From Caldalkalibacillus salinus (GTDB lineage Bacteria > Bacillota > Bacilli > Caldalkalibacillales > JCM-10596), in the NCBI RefSeq assembly GCF_016745835.1, contig NZ_JAERVL010000004.1, forward strand, positions 186,001 through 250,000: a stretch of DNA of 64,000 bases, read 5' to 3'. A program made the translations under genes and the position numbers. The notes beneath the pieces were generated by a model. That model saw only the letters and a list, made by a program, of their open reading frames with translations, had not been told where the DNA came from and made no database searches. Below are positions 53,107 to 63,273 of the stretch, one piece after another; position 1 is the stretch's first letter, and the number at the start of each line of letters is the position of its first letter.

Positions 53107-54195
53107 ATGAGTAACGAACAGTTAGACACGTTGAGAGACCAGTTAGATGAGATTAACCTTAAGATGCTTGAGCTGATTAATGAAAGAGGGAAAATTGTTA
53201 AAGAAATTGGTCAAGTGAAGCGTAAGTCTGGTATTAACCGCTTCGATCCAGTAAGAGAGAGAAAAATGCTCGATCTACTTGCCGCTAATAATGAAGGGCC
53301 TTTTGAGACAGGAACCATTCAACATTTGTTCAAACAAATATTCAAGGCTTCATTAGAGCTTCAAGAGGACGATCATCGTAAGGCCCTACTAGTGAGTCGT
53401 AAAAAACAAGCGGATGATACTGTGGTAGAGGTCAAAGGGGCCAAAATAGGAGGCTCCGAACCGATTTTAGTTGCAGGCCCTTGTTCCGTAGAGAGCTACG
53501 ATCAGGTAAAAGCGGTGGCTGATAATCATACTGCACATGGATTGAAATTGCTTCGTGGTGGCGCGTTTAAACCGCGAACGTCCCCATACGATTTCCAAGG
53601 TCTTGGAGTAGAAGGGTTAGAAATTTTAAAACGCATTGGTGATGAGAATAATTTAGGTGTCATCAGTGAGATCGTTGATCCGAAAGATATCCCTTTAGCC
53701 ACTAAATACGTGGATGTTATACAAATTGGAGCAAGAAACATGCAGAACTTCGAATTACTAAAAGCAGCAGGTTCTGTCGATCACCCTGTTCTTCTTAAGA
53801 GGGGGATGTCAGCCACAATAGAAGAGTTTATCTTAGCAGCTGAGTATATCGTGTCCAAAGGTAACACTAAGGTGATTCTATGTGAAAGAGGTATTCGAAC
53901 TTACGAGAAAGCCACACGTAATACTTTAGATATCTCATCTGTACCGATATTAAAGCAAGAGACGCACCTACCTGTATTAGTTGATGTGACGCACTCAACC
54001 GGACGTAAGGATATCATCCCTCAAACGGCCAAAGCAGCGCTCGCAATCGGTGCGGACGGTGTTATGGTAGAGGTACATCCTGATCCAGCGGTGGCATTGT
54101 CAGATGCGGGACAGCAACTTAATATTGATCAATTTAACGATTTTCTGGATACTTTAAAAGGGTCAGGGTTACTTAAAAATAAAGTTTCAGTATAG
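53107..54195 (+). CDS. aroA: Chorismate mutase / DAHP synthase fusion
   Basis: A 362-residue bifunctional enzyme. Residues 1-90 are an AroQ-type chorismate mutase domain ([34 protein letters not shown]). The rest is a DAHP synthase of the KDO8P-like type ([47 protein letters not shown]). ATG 53107 (GGAGAG upstream) gives the length of the Bacillus enzyme, where the mutase domain gives feedback control by chorismate and prephenate. It catalyses the first step of aromatic amino acid synthesis. It precedes ccpA, as in B. subtilis. Confidence 0.95.
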   Translation: MSNEQLDTLRDQLDEINLKMLELINERGKIVKEIGQVKRKSGINRFDPVRERKMLDLLAANNEGPFETGTIQHLFKQIFKASLELQEDDHRKALLVSRKKQADDTVVEVKGAKIGGSEPILVAGPCSVESYDQVKAVADNHTAHGLKLLRGGAFKPRTSPYDFQGLGVEGLEILKRIGDENNLGVISEIVDPKDIPLATKYVDVIQIGARNMQNFELLKAAGSVDHPVLLKRGMSATIEEFILAAEYIVSKGNTKVILCERGIRTYEKATRNTLDISSVPILKQETHLPVLVDVTHSTGRKDIIPQTAKAALAIGADGVMVEVHPDPAVALSDAGQQLNIDQFNDFLDTLKGSGLLKNKVSV

Positions 54196-54422
54196 GTCTA
54201 ACGCTTTTTGAACAAACGTATAACCTACTCAAACATTGGGTGCTTTTGGTTGCATAACCATTCACATCCATGGGTATATTATACTTACTGTTTTAGACTC
54301 ATGACAACGAAGAAAAACAACTTACAGGTAAAGTGTTGAGCTACGCCATTTTGTTGACGTGCAAATGAAAAAAGAGTAATGTGGAGGGGAGACAACTTTT
54401 TTAGAGATTAAGGTGAGTAATC

Positions 54423-54707
54423 ATGGACATGATAATGTTAGTTTTGGGTTTGGCTATTTTCACCATGTTAATCAATGTTCCACTAGGGATGTGGAGGGAA
54501 TCTGTGCGCAAGTTCTCCCCTTCATGGTTTATTGCCGTTCATGCTTCTGTCCCTCTGGTCATTGCGTTACGCATATGGCTTGATGTGACGAATTGGGCTA
54601 TCCCTTTTTTGATTGGGATTGCGATTCTGGGGCAGTTTATAGGCTCAAGAGTGTATCGTCACAAAAATGCTGTGCATAAAGTGAAAAAGGTCAGTGATAA
54701 AACATAA
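54423..54707 (+). CDS. Small membrane protein of unknown function
   Basis: A 94-residue protein with three hydrophobic segments (MLVLGLAIFTMLINVPLGMW, WFIAVHASVPLVIALRIW, AIPFLIGIAILGQFIGSRVY) and a basic C-terminus, consistent with a small inner-membrane protein. It is not recognised beyond this. A GAGATTAAGGTGAG region lies upstream of ATG 54423 (a second ATG follows at 54429). It stands between aroA and ccpA with a terminator after it. Confidence 0.7.
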   Translation: MDMIMLVLGLAIFTMLINVPLGMWRESVRKFSPSWFIAVHASVPLVIALRIWLDVTNWAIPFLIGIAILGQFIGSRVYRHKNAVHKVKKVSDKT

Positions 54708-54709
54708 AC

Positions 54710-54750
54710 AAAACCAAAGGCTCCGAGATAAAGGGGCCTTTGGTTTTGTC
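54710..54750 (+). terminator. Terminator after the small membrane protein
   Basis: AAAACCAAAGG (54710-54720) pairs with CCTTTGGTTTT (54737-54747), with an additional CTCC/GGGG inner pairing, followed by GTC after the T-run. The T-run is part of the stem. Confidence 0.83.
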
Positions 54751-54828
54751 TCGTTTGAGTATATTTCCTCACAGCGTGTGGACACTATAAAAGATCATTG
54801 TCGAATTATGAAATTCTTGTGAAATAAA

Positions 54829-54857
54829 TTGCGGTATCATGCGAATTATCGTATCAT
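54829..54857 (+). promoter_or_regulatory. Candidate ccpA promoter
   Basis: TTGCGG (54829-54834), 17 bp, TATCAT (54852-54857), 66 bp before ccpA. Both boxes deviate by one or two bases from the SigA consensus. Confidence 0.45.
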
Positions 54858-54923
54858 TACATTAATCATGAAAACTTATGAAAACCAAAAGATGTAAATG
54901 GATAGATCGGAGGCTAATGTAAG

Positions 54924-55931
54924 ATGAATATTACGATTTACGATGTTGCCAGAGAGGCAGGCGTGTCCATGGCAACTGTTTCTAGAGTGGTTAACGGAAA
55001 CCCCAACGTGAAACCAGCAACAAGAAAAAAAGTAATGGAAGCCATACAACGTTTAGGATATAGACCGAATGCTGTGGCTCGAGGTCTAGCTAGTAAACGA
55101 ACGACCACAGTAGGGGTCATTATCCCTGATATCTCTAGTCATTTCTATGCCGAATTAGCGAGAGGGATAGAAGATATCGCCAATATGTATAAATACAACA
55201 TTATTCTATGTAATTCCGACCAAAAGATGGATAAGGAAATTCACTTAGTGAATACATTGTTAGAGAAACAAGTGGATGGACTCCTGTTTATGGGAAGTCA
55301 AATTACCGAGGAACATAAGCAAGTCTTTACCACAGCTTCAGTTCCTATTATCTTATCGGCAACAAGAGATACAGAGTCAGAGTTACCATCAGTCAACATT
55401 GATTACTACCAAGCGACTTACGATGCCACAACGGCATTAATTGAACGGGGCCATAAGTCTATTGGGTACATCTCAGGTCCGTTAGAAGACCCACTAGCGG
55501 GTCAACTGCGTTTAGAAGGTCATAAAAAAGCACTTGCTGACGCTAATATTGAGTGGAATGAGTCTTACTTACAAATAGGAAACTATAGATATGATAGTGG
55601 TCTGAACGCTATGACACATTATTTAAACATGGCAGACAGACCTACAGCAGTCATGGCTATGAGTGATGAGATGGCGGTGGGTGCCATTCATTCTTGTCAG
55701 GATAACGGTGTTCATATACCAGAGGATATTGAAATTATCGGTTTCGATAATACACGCCTTTGTACAATGGTTAGACCAACACTCAGTAGTGTCGTACAAC
55801 CGATGTATGACATCGGGGCCGTATCAATGCGCTTGCTAACGAAGTATATGAATAAAGAAAAGGTCGATGATCATCTCGTGATCTTGCCACATCGTATTGA
55901 AGAAAGAGGGTCAACAAGACACGTGGGGTGA
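54924..55931 (+). CDS. ccpA: Catabolite control protein A
   Basis: A 335-residue LacI-family regulator. The N-terminal helix-turn-helix [20 protein letters not shown] and hinge [20 protein letters not shown] are those of CcpA, and the core domain ([30 protein letters not shown]) has the right length. With phosphorylated HPr it represses or activates carbon-metabolism genes at cre sites. It lies downstream of aroA as in B. subtilis, but the motPS, acuABC and acsA genes expected next to it are absent. GGAGG precedes ATG 54924. Confidence 0.94.
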   Translation: MNITIYDVAREAGVSMATVSRVVNGNPNVKPATRKKVMEAIQRLGYRPNAVARGLASKRTTTVGVIIPDISSHFYAELARGIEDIANMYKYNIILCNSDQKMDKEIHLVNTLLEKQVDGLLFMGSQITEEHKQVFTTASVPIILSATRDTESELPSVNIDYYQATYDATTALIERGHKSIGYISGPLEDPLAGQLRLEGHKKALADANIEWNESYLQIGNYRYDSGLNAMTHYLNMADRPTAVMAMSDEMAVGAIHSCQDNGVHIPEDIEIIGFDNTRLCTMVRPTLSSVVQPMYDIGAVSMRLLTKYMNKEKVDDHLVILPHRIEERGSTRHVG

Positions 55932-55977
55932 ATCACAAATACATCGATGATTTAATAACAGTAGGAGGCGTGTGGCA

Positions 55978-56685
55978 TTGAGGCGTATTGGCATTATAGG
56001 AGCTATGGACGAAGAAATAGCCTTGTTTCTAAGTCATATCAGGGATGTAAAGGAAGAAAACAAGGCTGGTATTACTTATTTTTTTGGTACGTTACATGGA
56101 CATGCTATCGTGCTATGTAAATCCGGAGTGGGTAAGGTGAACGCCAGTATTTGTACACAACAAATGATTGATTTGTACAGCGTTGATCGCATCATCTTCA
56201 CTGGCGTGGCTGGTGGCGTTGACCCACAACTAGATATAGGGGATATCGTCGTCTCTACTGATTGTTTACAGCACGATATTGACGCAACAGCTTTAAGTGC
56301 TCTTGATATAGAACGAGGGCAAATTCCTTTTGCAGAGACATCTATTTTTCAGGCTAATGAGCAACTCGTCGGACTTGCACTACAAAGTGGTCAGCAGTTT
56401 ACTGATGTTAAAGTAACAAAAGGTCGTGTACTCTCTGGGGACCAGTTCATTGCTAATGCAGAAGACGTACAAGACTTGCGTCATACTTTTCAAGGGGCGT
56501 GTGTTGAGATGGAGGGAGCTGCAGTGGGACATGTCTGTCATGCTAATGATGTTCCGTTTGTCATCATTCGATCTTTGTCTGATAAAGCAGACGGGTCAGC
56601 AGATGTGAATTTCATGTCGTTTACCAAGCTAGCTTCTGAGCGTTCTTTTGAGATGGTTAACCGTATGTTAAAGGGCTTAGACTAA
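55978..56685 (+). CDS. mtnN: 5'-methylthioadenosine/S-adenosylhomocysteine nucleosidase
   Basis: A 235-residue nucleosidase with IGIIGAMDEEIALFL at the N-terminus, the purine-binding FTGVAGGVDPQLDIGDIVVS, the Glu of EMEGAAVGHVC and the catalytic aspartate in IIRSLSDKADG. It removes adenine from methylthioadenosine and S-adenosylhomocysteine in methionine salvage. The start is placed at TTG 55978 because GGAGG ends at 55968; the upstream GTG 55972 would be only 3 nt away. It follows ccpA by 46 nt with no terminator, so it may be cotranscribed. Confidence 0.93.
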   Translation: MRRIGIIGAMDEEIALFLSHIRDVKEENKAGITYFFGTLHGHAIVLCKSGVGKVNASICTQQMIDLYSVDRIIFTGVAGGVDPQLDIGDIVVSTDCLQHDIDATALSALDIERGQIPFAETSIFQANEQLVGLALQSGQQFTDVKVTKGRVLSGDQFIANAEDVQDLRHTFQGACVEMEGAAVGHVCHANDVPFVIIRSLSDKADGSADVNFMSFTKLASERSFEMVNRMLKGLD

Positions 56686-56746
56686 GGGTGCCAGGTCATT
56701 GGCGACAAAGCAACATGATAAAATGAGTTATATAAAAGCCATATAG

Positions 56747-56783
56747 AAAAAGAGCGACTGTGTTTTACAGTCGCTCTTTTTTA
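56747..56783. terminator. Bidirectional terminator between mtnN and the PBP gene
   Basis: AAAAGAGCGACTGT pairs perfectly with ACAGTCGCTCTTTT across a short loop, with A-runs and T-runs on either side, so it can end both converging transcripts. Confidence 0.9.
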
Positions 56784-56848
56784 GCTCTACAAGACTCATT
56801 CGTGTCATCGTCGTTTGATTACTCGTAAGTCTATAAGCATTTAAAGTG

Positions 56849-59800
56849 TTAGTTATTTTTTTGTCGACCAGGTGCTTGGTCGGAGTTTCCTCTGCTACTC
56901 GTCTCTTTTTCCTCAGTTTCTCCTTCTGAGTCATCGTTTGTACCCTCTTCCGTTTCTGTTTCTTGATCTGAACCGGAACCTTCTTCTCCTTCTTCCTCTG
57001 ATTGATCGTCTTCTTGAGGGCCATTGCCATTATTGCCATTACCGTTCTGATTTGGCTCTTCTTCGTCGGTGCTATCCTGATTACCAAGGTTCATCTGTAC
57101 AATATTACTTGGCTCAGATTCTCCATCTTCGTTCGTAGCCGTTACGTAATAGGAGTACTGACCAGCACCGTCAAGAACGGAATGGGTATAGCTCGTATCA
57201 CTCGTTGTGGTCAATTGTTTATATCCACTTTCAGAATCTTGACTATAGTAAATTGTATAGTGCAGCACGTTATCAGATTCCGCATTTGCATTCCAAGTTA
57301 ACTCTACACCTAAAAGATTGCCACTTCCACTTAATCCACTAGGTGCTGAAGGACCCGGAGGTGTGAAGAAGGAATCAGGTTCAGAGAAATTACTTGTCAC
57401 GATTTGAGAAGGGTCAGATTCATTACCAGATATATCGACTGCTGTTACACGGTAAGCGTAGGATGCTTCTCGGCTTGACCCCGTATCCAAATATGTTTTC
57501 TCACTAGAGTCTGGCACACTTCCAATGTGTACAAATTCACCGTCCTGGGTCGCTCTATATATTCTGTATCCAGCAATATCGTTGTCTCCAACCGGCTGCC
57601 AAACAATATTGAGGCCATCGGAACTCCGGAAGACGGTGTCGACGCCTTGAGGCACATCTGGACGTTTGCCGTTATCTTCTCGAGGATCTTCTTCTTCCGG
57701 TGCTGTGATAGACCAATCCTGAGGTAGGTAACGCGCACGTTGTGATTGATATTTAGCTGGGATATCTAATGGTTCTCGCTCAACAAATAATCCTGTAGAG
57801 ACAAAATCATCCGGTGTTTCATCATGTGCCAGATATTGTTTGCCGTTGACAGTAATGACCCGTCCCTGTATGACCTTATCGTCGACCTGAGTTGGGACAT
57901 GCTGTCTGTTGAAGTAATCTGTCACAAGGTAGCCTGCTTGTCTGCAGAGTTTAGAAGGCAGCATACCTGATTTAGAGCAGACCGTTGCAGTGACAATATT
58001 ATTCGGTTCATTAAAACGTGCTTCAGCATTGACATATTCAGGTCGTAATTCCTGTACCTTTTTCATGAGGTTTACCCATAGATTTTGCGTCCGTGGTGAA
58101 TAGTTGCCTTGTAAAGTTTCACGCTTATCATACCCTGTCCAAACGCCCATGGATACGTTCGGTGTATAACCGATAAACCAGTAGTCATATTTATCGTTCG
58201 TTGTACCCGTCTTACCTGCGATATCTAAACCAGATCCCATGCCTCGACGTACACGTGAAGCGGTACCTTCATTGACGACTGTACGTAGCATATCATTCAT
58301 TAGAAAAGCCGTTTGTTCTGAAAACACTTGTTTTGGTTGCGGATCATGATGATAGACAACTTCTCCATCGAAAGTTTCTATTCTTTCGATCAAATACGAG
58401 TCATGGTACACCCCATTATTAGCAAAGGTAGCAAACGCATTGGTATTCTCTTCAACAGTCATGCCGTACGTCATGCCGCCAATGGCTACTGAAGGTGCAT
58501 GATAGTCATTCTCATGGATTGTCGTAATACCCATCTGCTTCAAATAATCAAACGGGACTTCTTCACCGGCTTCTTCTTGGACCTTAAGGAATGATCGAAT
58601 CGCTGGTAGGTTATAAGACTGTTCGAGTGCTTTTCTCGTTGTGACTAACCCTTGATAGCGATTGTTCCAGTTACGAGGCACCCAGTAATCGCCTGAACCA
58701 TCTAAACGGAAGATAGGTGCATCGTCTACAGGTGTAGCAGGCTGTAGAAGACCGAGCTCAACAGCTGGCGCGTAATCTAATAATGGTTTAATAGAGGAAC
58801 CCGGTTGTCTTGGTTCATCATTGAGGTTATATTCCATTTCATTGAAATCACGTCCCTCAATCATCGCAATGATAGCGCCAGTAGAGTTATCTAAGAGTGT
58901 TACAGCCGTTTGCTCTAGGTAACCGATTTCCCGTTCTTCTCCCGTTTCTTCGTCAACAACCGTATAAGTATGTTCTCTGCTTCGTGGTCCGAAAAGCTCA
59001 TCATTCTTGGCTATTTCATGAAAAGCTTCATACAATTCTCGGTCTATTGTCGTATAAACCTTATACCCACCTCTAGAAAGTTGGCGGCGTGCCATTTCAC
59101 GGTATTCGTCAAGTTCTTCATCTGTTAGCTCATCCTTATCGATCTCAAGATCCTCAAGTATTTGTTTCAATAATATGTTATTGGCACGTTGTTCGATCTC
59201 AAACGTGAGAAACGGATAGTTTTCAACGATACTTTTCGTTGGTTGCGCTAGGCTCTCTCTAATATCAAACGATTTTGCTTCCTCATATTCGGCTTGTGTA
59301 ATAAATTGCGTTTCTATCATACGGTTCAAAACGACATTCATTCGTTTAAGCCCAGTTTCCAGTTTTTCTTCATTGACGGCCCCACTTCTGGTAAATGGCG
59401 TGTACCGCCCAGGACTTTGGATCATACCTGCAAGATAAGCCGATTGAGCAATGTTAAGATCCTTCACGCTGACACCGAAGATACCCTCAGCAGCCGCTTG
59501 TACACCTTCAACGTTAGAGCCGTTAGCGTTGTATCCCATATAGACAATGTTCATATAAGCCTCTAGGATTTCGTTCTTATTAAACATACGCTCTACTCTC
59601 ATGGCGAGGAGCATCTCTTTAAACTTTCGGTCAAATGTTCTTTCTGGTGTAAGTACTTGGTTCTTCACAAGCTGTTGTGTGATAGTACTCCCACCGCTAC
59701 CTGCACCCATTTCAGTAAACTGTTCAATAGCAGCTCTCGTTACGGCTTTGAAGTTAACGCCAGTATGATCATAGAAGACATGATCTTCCGTAGCCAGAAT

Positions 59801-60145
59801 AGCATCAATCAGATGTGGTGAGACTTCTTCGAGTGTCACAGGCTGCGATACATCAGACGTGCGTAGATTGCCGATAAATTCATTATTACGGAAATAAGCT
59901 TCACCCGTTTGATTATAATTGTGGATGAGTTCGTAAATTTCATCATATTCGCGTACAGGCTCGTCCTGTACATGAGCAGCAAAGAAACCGGCAGCCGCTG
60001 CTCCAGCGAAGAGTGTGCCCATTAATCCGAGGACAATGAAAACTTGTATGACAATCCACATGGCCTTAATAAAGGTCAGGAAACGATTTTTTTTACGTTT
60101 TTGTTTTTTTGTCGTATTTTTGTTCTCGGAGTTCTTTTTAACCAT
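56849..60145 (-). CDS. Class A penicillin-binding protein with FN3 domains
   Basis: A 1098-residue bifunctional PBP. It has a cytoplasmic Lys-rich start, one membrane helix (about residues 23-50), GT51 glycosyltransferase (EDHVFYDHTGVNFKAVTRAA, GSGGSTITQQLVKNQ), then the transpeptidase with SSIKP (in RQPGSSIKPLLDYAP) and KTGT (GKTGTTNDKYDYWF). These are followed by two fibronectin type III domains (residues about 815-910 and 915-1000) and an acidic, Gly/Asn/Glu-rich tail of roughly 90 residues. The start is at 60145, after GGGGGG; the reading frame is open further upstream. It polymerises and cross-links peptidoglycan. The layout resembles PonA/PBP1-type proteins of Bacillus. Confidence 0.93.
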   Translation of the reverse strand: MVKKNSENKNTTKKQKRKKNRFLTFIKAMWIVIQVFIVLGLMGTLFAGAAAAGFFAAHVQDEPVREYDEIYELIHNYNQTGEAYFRNNEFIGNLRTSDVSQPVTLEEVSPHLIDAILATEDHVFYDHTGVNFKAVTRAAIEQFTEMGAGSGGSTITQQLVKNQVLTPERTFDRKFKEMLLAMRVERMFNKNEILEAYMNIVYMGYNANGSNVEGVQAAAEGIFGVSVKDLNIAQSAYLAGMIQSPGRYTPFTRSGAVNEEKLETGLKRMNVVLNRMIETQFITQAEYEEAKSFDIRESLAQPTKSIVENYPFLTFEIEQRANNILLKQILEDLEIDKDELTDEELDEYREMARRQLSRGGYKVYTTIDRELYEAFHEIAKNDELFGPRSREHTYTVVDEETGEEREIGYLEQTAVTLLDNSTGAIIAMIEGRDFNEMEYNLNDEPRQPGSSIKPLLDYAPAVELGLLQPATPVDDAPIFRLDGSGDYWVPRNWNNRYQGLVTTRKALEQSYNLPAIRSFLKVQEEAGEEVPFDYLKQMGITTIHENDYHAPSVAIGGMTYGMTVEENTNAFATFANNGVYHDSYLIERIETFDGEVVYHHDPQPKQVFSEQTAFLMNDMLRTVVNEGTASRVRRGMGSGLDIAGKTGTTNDKYDYWFIGYTPNVSMGVWTGYDKRETLQGNYSPRTQNLWVNLMKKVQELRPEYVNAEARFNEPNNIVTATVCSKSGMLPSKLCRQAGYLVTDYFNRQHVPTQVDDKVIQGRVITVNGKQYLAHDETPDDFVSTGLFVEREPLDIPAKYQSQRARYLPQDWSITAPEEEDPREDNGKRPDVPQGVDTVFRSSDGLNIVWQPVGDNDIAGYRIYRATQDGEFVHIGSVPDSSEKTYLDTGSSREASYAYRVTAVDISGNESDPSQIVTSNFSEPDSFFTPPGPSAPSGLSGSGNLLGVELTWNANAESDNVLHYTIYYSQDSESGYKQLTTTSDTSYTHSVLDGAGQYSYYVTATNEDGESEPSNIVQMNLGNQDSTDEEEPNQNGNGNNGNGPQEDDQSEEEGEEGSGSDQETETEEGTNDDSEGETEEKETSSRGNSDQAPGRQKNN

Positions 60146-60247
60146 ATTCCTATCCCCCCTAGGTAACAGGATTATTATAGCATATGTGTTTGTATAAATA
60201 CATTTCAACATATAATGACGTTGCACGTCTCAAAAAGTTGTAGAATA

Positions 60248-60277
60248 TTGACATGCTATAGTCAAAATGTTTATGAT
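60248..60277 (+). promoter_or_regulatory. Promoter of tyrS
   Basis: A perfect TTGACA (60248-60253) with 18 bp to TATGAT (60272-60277), placed about 100 bp before the start of the T-box leader. It gives a transcript whose 5' leader spans the T-box and terminator. Confidence 0.7.
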
Positions 60278-60375
60278 ATTAATATTGAAAAGAGAATCTA
60301 TACTATTATTCGTTAGCCGTCGGCAAATATGACCGGCTCATTGCTCTTTTGCAACTAAAATTCTATATCAGTTAC

Positions 60376-60627
60376 GATGAATGATGAAAGTAGACGTTCT
60401 TCTCGCTTTTCAGAGAGTCGATGGGTGGTGTGAATCGATACAGAAGAAACGGTTGAATTACCATCAGGAGTAATCATGGTGAAAACATTTGCTTACACTT
60501 AAACATTAGCCATGATCGGTTAAACCGTTATCTTATATTGAGTGAGAAAGTCTGTCTTTTATAGGCACTTTCTAATTAGGGTGGTACCGCGATGATTTCG
60601 TCCCTTCTTTCTGAAGGGGCGTTTTTT
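60376..60627 (+). promoter_or_regulatory. Tyrosine T-box leader with terminator
   Basis: The T-box sequence AGGGTGGTACCGCG is at 60578-60591, and its distal terminator (CGTCCCTTC/GAAGGGGCG, T6) is at 60599-60627. Stem I holds the GAGAGTCGATGGGTGGTG segment and a specifier region ATCGATACAGAAG in which TAC (60439-60441) is a tyrosine codon. Uncharged tRNA(Tyr) should stabilise the antiterminator and switch tyrS on. The 60146-60375 part of the gap holds the promoter and a short hairpin but no gene. Confidence 0.95.
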
Positions 60628-60700
60628 ATATTTTATAACACGAGTGTCATAGTTTGTACATCTAAAATAACACGATAGAATAATAAAGGAGGAAGTTTAA

Positions 60701-61942
60701 ATGAGTGAAAGTATTCAACTAACCACAGAGCAGCAACAGGAAGTGAACCGTCAGTTTCAGACGTTAAAAAGAGGCGTTGTCGAAATCGTTCCTGAGGAAG
60801 AGCTGAAAAATAAACTTGCTAAATCAGTAGCCACAGGAGAACCTCTAAAGGTGAAACTAGGCCTAGACCCCACCGCACCAGATATTCACATCGGTCATAC
60901 GGTCGTCATTAATAAACTGAGACAATTCCAAGACTTTGGTCACCGTGTACAATTGCTGATAGGGGATTTTACTGCCCAGGTTGGTGATCCCACTGGGAAA
61001 TCAGAAACGAGAAAACAGCTCACACCAGAAGAGGTTGAAGAAAACGCCAAGACCTACATCCGCCAATACGGAAAAATATTAGATATGTCTAAGACCGATC
61101 TTGTGTATAACAGCAAGTGGCTGTCTGAGTTGAAGTTCGCCGATGTATTAGAGCTAGCTGGTACGATTACAGTTGCTAGAATGCTCGAGCGAGATGACTT
61201 TGAGAAGCGCTATACATCAGGGCAAGCGATTAGCGTGCACGAATTCTTCTACCCGTTAATGCAAGGGTATGACTCTGTCGCCTTAGAATCAGATATAGAA
61301 TTAGGCGGTACAGATCAGAAGTTTAACTTGCTCATGGGGCGTCATCTGCAAGAGAAATTTGGAAAACCAATGCAGGTGGCAATGACAACACCGTTACTTG
61401 AAGGATTGGACGGTGTGAAGAAAATGAGTAAAAGTCTTAACAACTACATCGGTATAGACGAAGCGCCTCAAGAAATGTACGGCAAGGCGATGTCCATACC
61501 AGATGATCTGATGTTAAAATACTATGAACTCACAACGCGTGCGACGAGTGAGGAATTATCAGCGCTTGAGTCTGATTTGGAAGAAGGAACCGTCCATCCG
61601 AGAGATGCCAAAATGCGTTTAGCTTATACCCTTGTTGAAATGTATCACAGCAAAGAAGAGGCTGAGAAAGCAGAGGCTCACTTCAAGACGGTGTTCCAAA
61701 AACGTTCACTACCAACGGATATACCGGAGCAAGCATGGACAGGTGAACCAACAGTCACAATTGTTGACCTCATCTCTCAATTTGGCATGGTCCCTTCTAA
61801 AGGTGAAGGAAGAAGAATGGTCCAACAGGGAGCCGTTAAAGTAAATGAAGAAAAGGTGGAAGACATTAAAGCAGAAATTACGCCTGTGCCCGGCATGATT
61901 GTCCAAGTAGGGAAAAGGAAATTCGTCAAAGTGAGTGAGTAA
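60701..61942 (+). CDS. tyrS: Tyrosyl-tRNA synthetase, TyrZ-type
   Basis: A 413-residue class I synthetase with the HIGH motif in [15 protein letters not shown], the KMSKS loop ([14 protein letters not shown]) and a C-terminal S4 RNA-binding domain ([16 protein letters not shown]). Its length and segments such as [20 protein letters not shown] match the TyrZ subgroup, the second Bacillus subtilis tyrosyl-tRNA synthetase. It is not the 422-residue TyrS that occupies the place beside rpsD there. AAAGGAGG precedes ATG 60701. Its T-box reads tyrosine, so the regulation agrees with the product. Confidence 0.93.
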   Translation: MSESIQLTTEQQQEVNRQFQTLKRGVVEIVPEEELKNKLAKSVATGEPLKVKLGLDPTAPDIHIGHTVVINKLRQFQDFGHRVQLLIGDFTAQVGDPTGKSETRKQLTPEEVEENAKTYIRQYGKILDMSKTDLVYNSKWLSELKFADVLELAGTITVARMLERDDFEKRYTSGQAISVHEFFYPLMQGYDSVALESDIELGGTDQKFNLLMGRHLQEKFGKPMQVAMTTPLLEGLDGVKKMSKSLNNYIGIDEAPQEMYGKAMSIPDDLMLKYYELTTRATSEELSALESDLEEGTVHPRDAKMRLAYTLVEMYHSKEEAEKAEAHFKTVFQKRSLPTDIPEQAWTGEPTVTIVDLISQFGMVPSKGEGRRMVQQGAVKVNEEKVEDIKAEITPVPGMIVQVGKRKFVKVSE

Positions 61943-61945
61943 ATA

Positions 61946-61988
61946 AAAAACCTGAACGCCTTGATAAACAAGATGTTCAGGTTTTTTT
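61946..61988 (+). terminator. Terminator after tyrS
   Basis: AAAAACCTGAAC (61946-61957) pairs with GTTCAGGTTTTT (61975-61986), with a further inner CTTG/CAAG pairing. The T-run overlaps the stop region of the minus-strand gene. Confidence 0.9.
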
Positions 61989-62207
61989 AATACCCTTACC
62001 TAATTTCCAACTAAAATAACTTATAACTGTTGCTAAAATTATAGGAATCCAAGGACTTCTTGCTTCGAAAATTATGCCATCAGGTTTTACTTCTCTATAA
62101 TAGAAGGTCATGAGCCAATCTATATTAAACACTTCTCCAATAAAAGAGAAAAACAGAAAAGCCAAAAAGAAACTAAGAATAGACATATAATATGGCATAT
62201 ATTTCAT
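61977..62207 (-). CDS. Small membrane protein of unknown function
   Basis: A 76-residue protein with two hydrophobic helices (YYMSILSFFLAFLFFSFIGE and SPWIPIILATVISYFSWKLG) joined by a charged turn. The start is set at 62207, where GAAGGGGTG is 12 nt upstream; an open frame continues to 62243. Its stop region lies inside the tyrS terminator. It is not recognised. It may be a small inner-membrane regulator, but nothing further can be said. Confidence 0.55.
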   Translation of the reverse strand: MKYMPYYMSILSFFLAFLFFSFIGEVFNIDWLMTFYYREVKPDGIIFEARSPWIPIILATVISYFSWKLGKGIKKT

Positions 62208-62322
62208 AAGTGTAGACACCCCTTCTTTTCTATATTTCACCATACTATAAAATTAACACGACATAAATTAACAATCTTTAAGTAAATAGCCTTTTCAAAA
62301 TGACATTGGCTAATGGATAACA

Positions 62323-62354
62323 AAAAAGGTCGGAGATTTCTCCGACCTTTTTGA
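62323..62354 (-). terminator. Terminator of rpsD
   Basis: AAAAAGGTCGGAGA (62323-62336) pairs with TCTCCGACCTTTTT (62339-62352) with a very tight loop. It lies 28 bp after the rpsD stop on the minus strand. Confidence 0.88.
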
Positions 62355-62379
62355 CGTCCAATTTATTCGTGGTAATTGA

Positions 62380-62982
62380 TTAACGAGAGTAGAACTCAAC
62401 GATAAGAGATTCTGTAATCTCAGCAGGTAGTTCACTGCGCTCTGGTAGGCGAGTGTAAGTACCTTCAAGGCTATTCTCGTCTAGAGAAAGATATTCTGGT
62501 AAATGGTTACGGCTTTCTAGTGCATCCTTAACCACGTCTAAGTTTCTAGACTTTTCACGAAGTCCAATAACATCTCCGACTTTGACACGGTAGGAAGGGA
62601 TGTCTACTTTTTTACCGTTAACAGTGATGTGACCGTGGTTCACAAGCTGACGAGCAGCACGACGCGTACGGCCAAATCCTAAACGATAAACAAGGTTGTC
62701 TAGGCGAGATTCAAGAAGGATCATGAAGTTCTCACCAATAACGCCAGGCATTTTACCAGCGTCATCGAATAGACGACGGAATTGACGTTCGTTCAAACCG
62801 TACATATGACGTAGCTTCTGTTTCTCCTGAAGCTGAATCCCATATTCGCTAAGTTTTTTACGTTGTGTTGGACCGTGTTGTCCTGGAGCGTAAGGACGCT
62901 TCGCTAATTCTTTACCAGTACCGCTTAGGGAAATACCTAAACGACGACTTATTTTCCAAGTTGGACCTGTGTATCGAGCCAT
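62380..62982 (-). CDS. rpsD: 30S ribosomal protein S4
   Basis: A 200-residue S4 protein beginning [20 protein letters not shown], with [20 protein letters not shown], the S4 RNA-binding motif [20 protein letters not shown] and the end [12 protein letters not shown]. It is a primary 16S rRNA binder that nucleates 30S assembly. GAAAGGAGAG precedes its ATG. It follows the Bacillus layout in lying by itself beside tyrS. Its 5' leader is discussed separately. Confidence 0.97.
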   Translation of the reverse strand: MARYTGPTWKISRRLGISLSGTGKELAKRPYAPGQHGPTQRKKLSEYGIQLQEKQKLRHMYGLNERQFRRLFDDAGKMPGVIGENFMILLESRLDNLVYRLGFGRTRRAARQLVNHGHITVNGKKVDIPSYRVKVGDVIGLREKSRNLDVVKDALESRNHLPEYLSLDENSLEGTYTRLPERSELPAEITESLIVEFYSR

Positions 62983-63210
62983 TTAAGAACTCTCCTTTCA
63001 AATTATGAAGAAATATTCATAAGAAAGGATAACAAGTGGTAATCTCACACATATGCTATTTTGTTTTGTTTAGCACGTTCGCCCTGATAGCGAGAGTTAC
63101 TAGTGCACCTTTGAATATAACAGCCGCGTTCAAAGGAACAAAATAGTGAGGGTCATATGGTGCTCACCCTAGCTATCTTTTCCTATATCACAAAGAACAT
63201 TTTATCTCTT
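62983..63210 (-). promoter_or_regulatory. Possible S4-binding autoregulatory leader of rpsD
   Basis: Bacillus rpsD is repressed by S4 binding to its own leader. This 5' region is long, free of genes, and on the minus strand contains paired arms such as CTTTGAA/TTCAAAG (around 63110-63140). I did not derive the full leader fold, so only the placement and one hairpin support it. A hairpin at about 63150-63175 may end the upstream S-layer gene. Confidence 0.45.
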
Positions 63211-63273
63211 TTCTGGGGGCAAAGTCAAGTCATTGCAGGTGTTCATTAACTGACCAAAAGCTGGGCTTATTTT

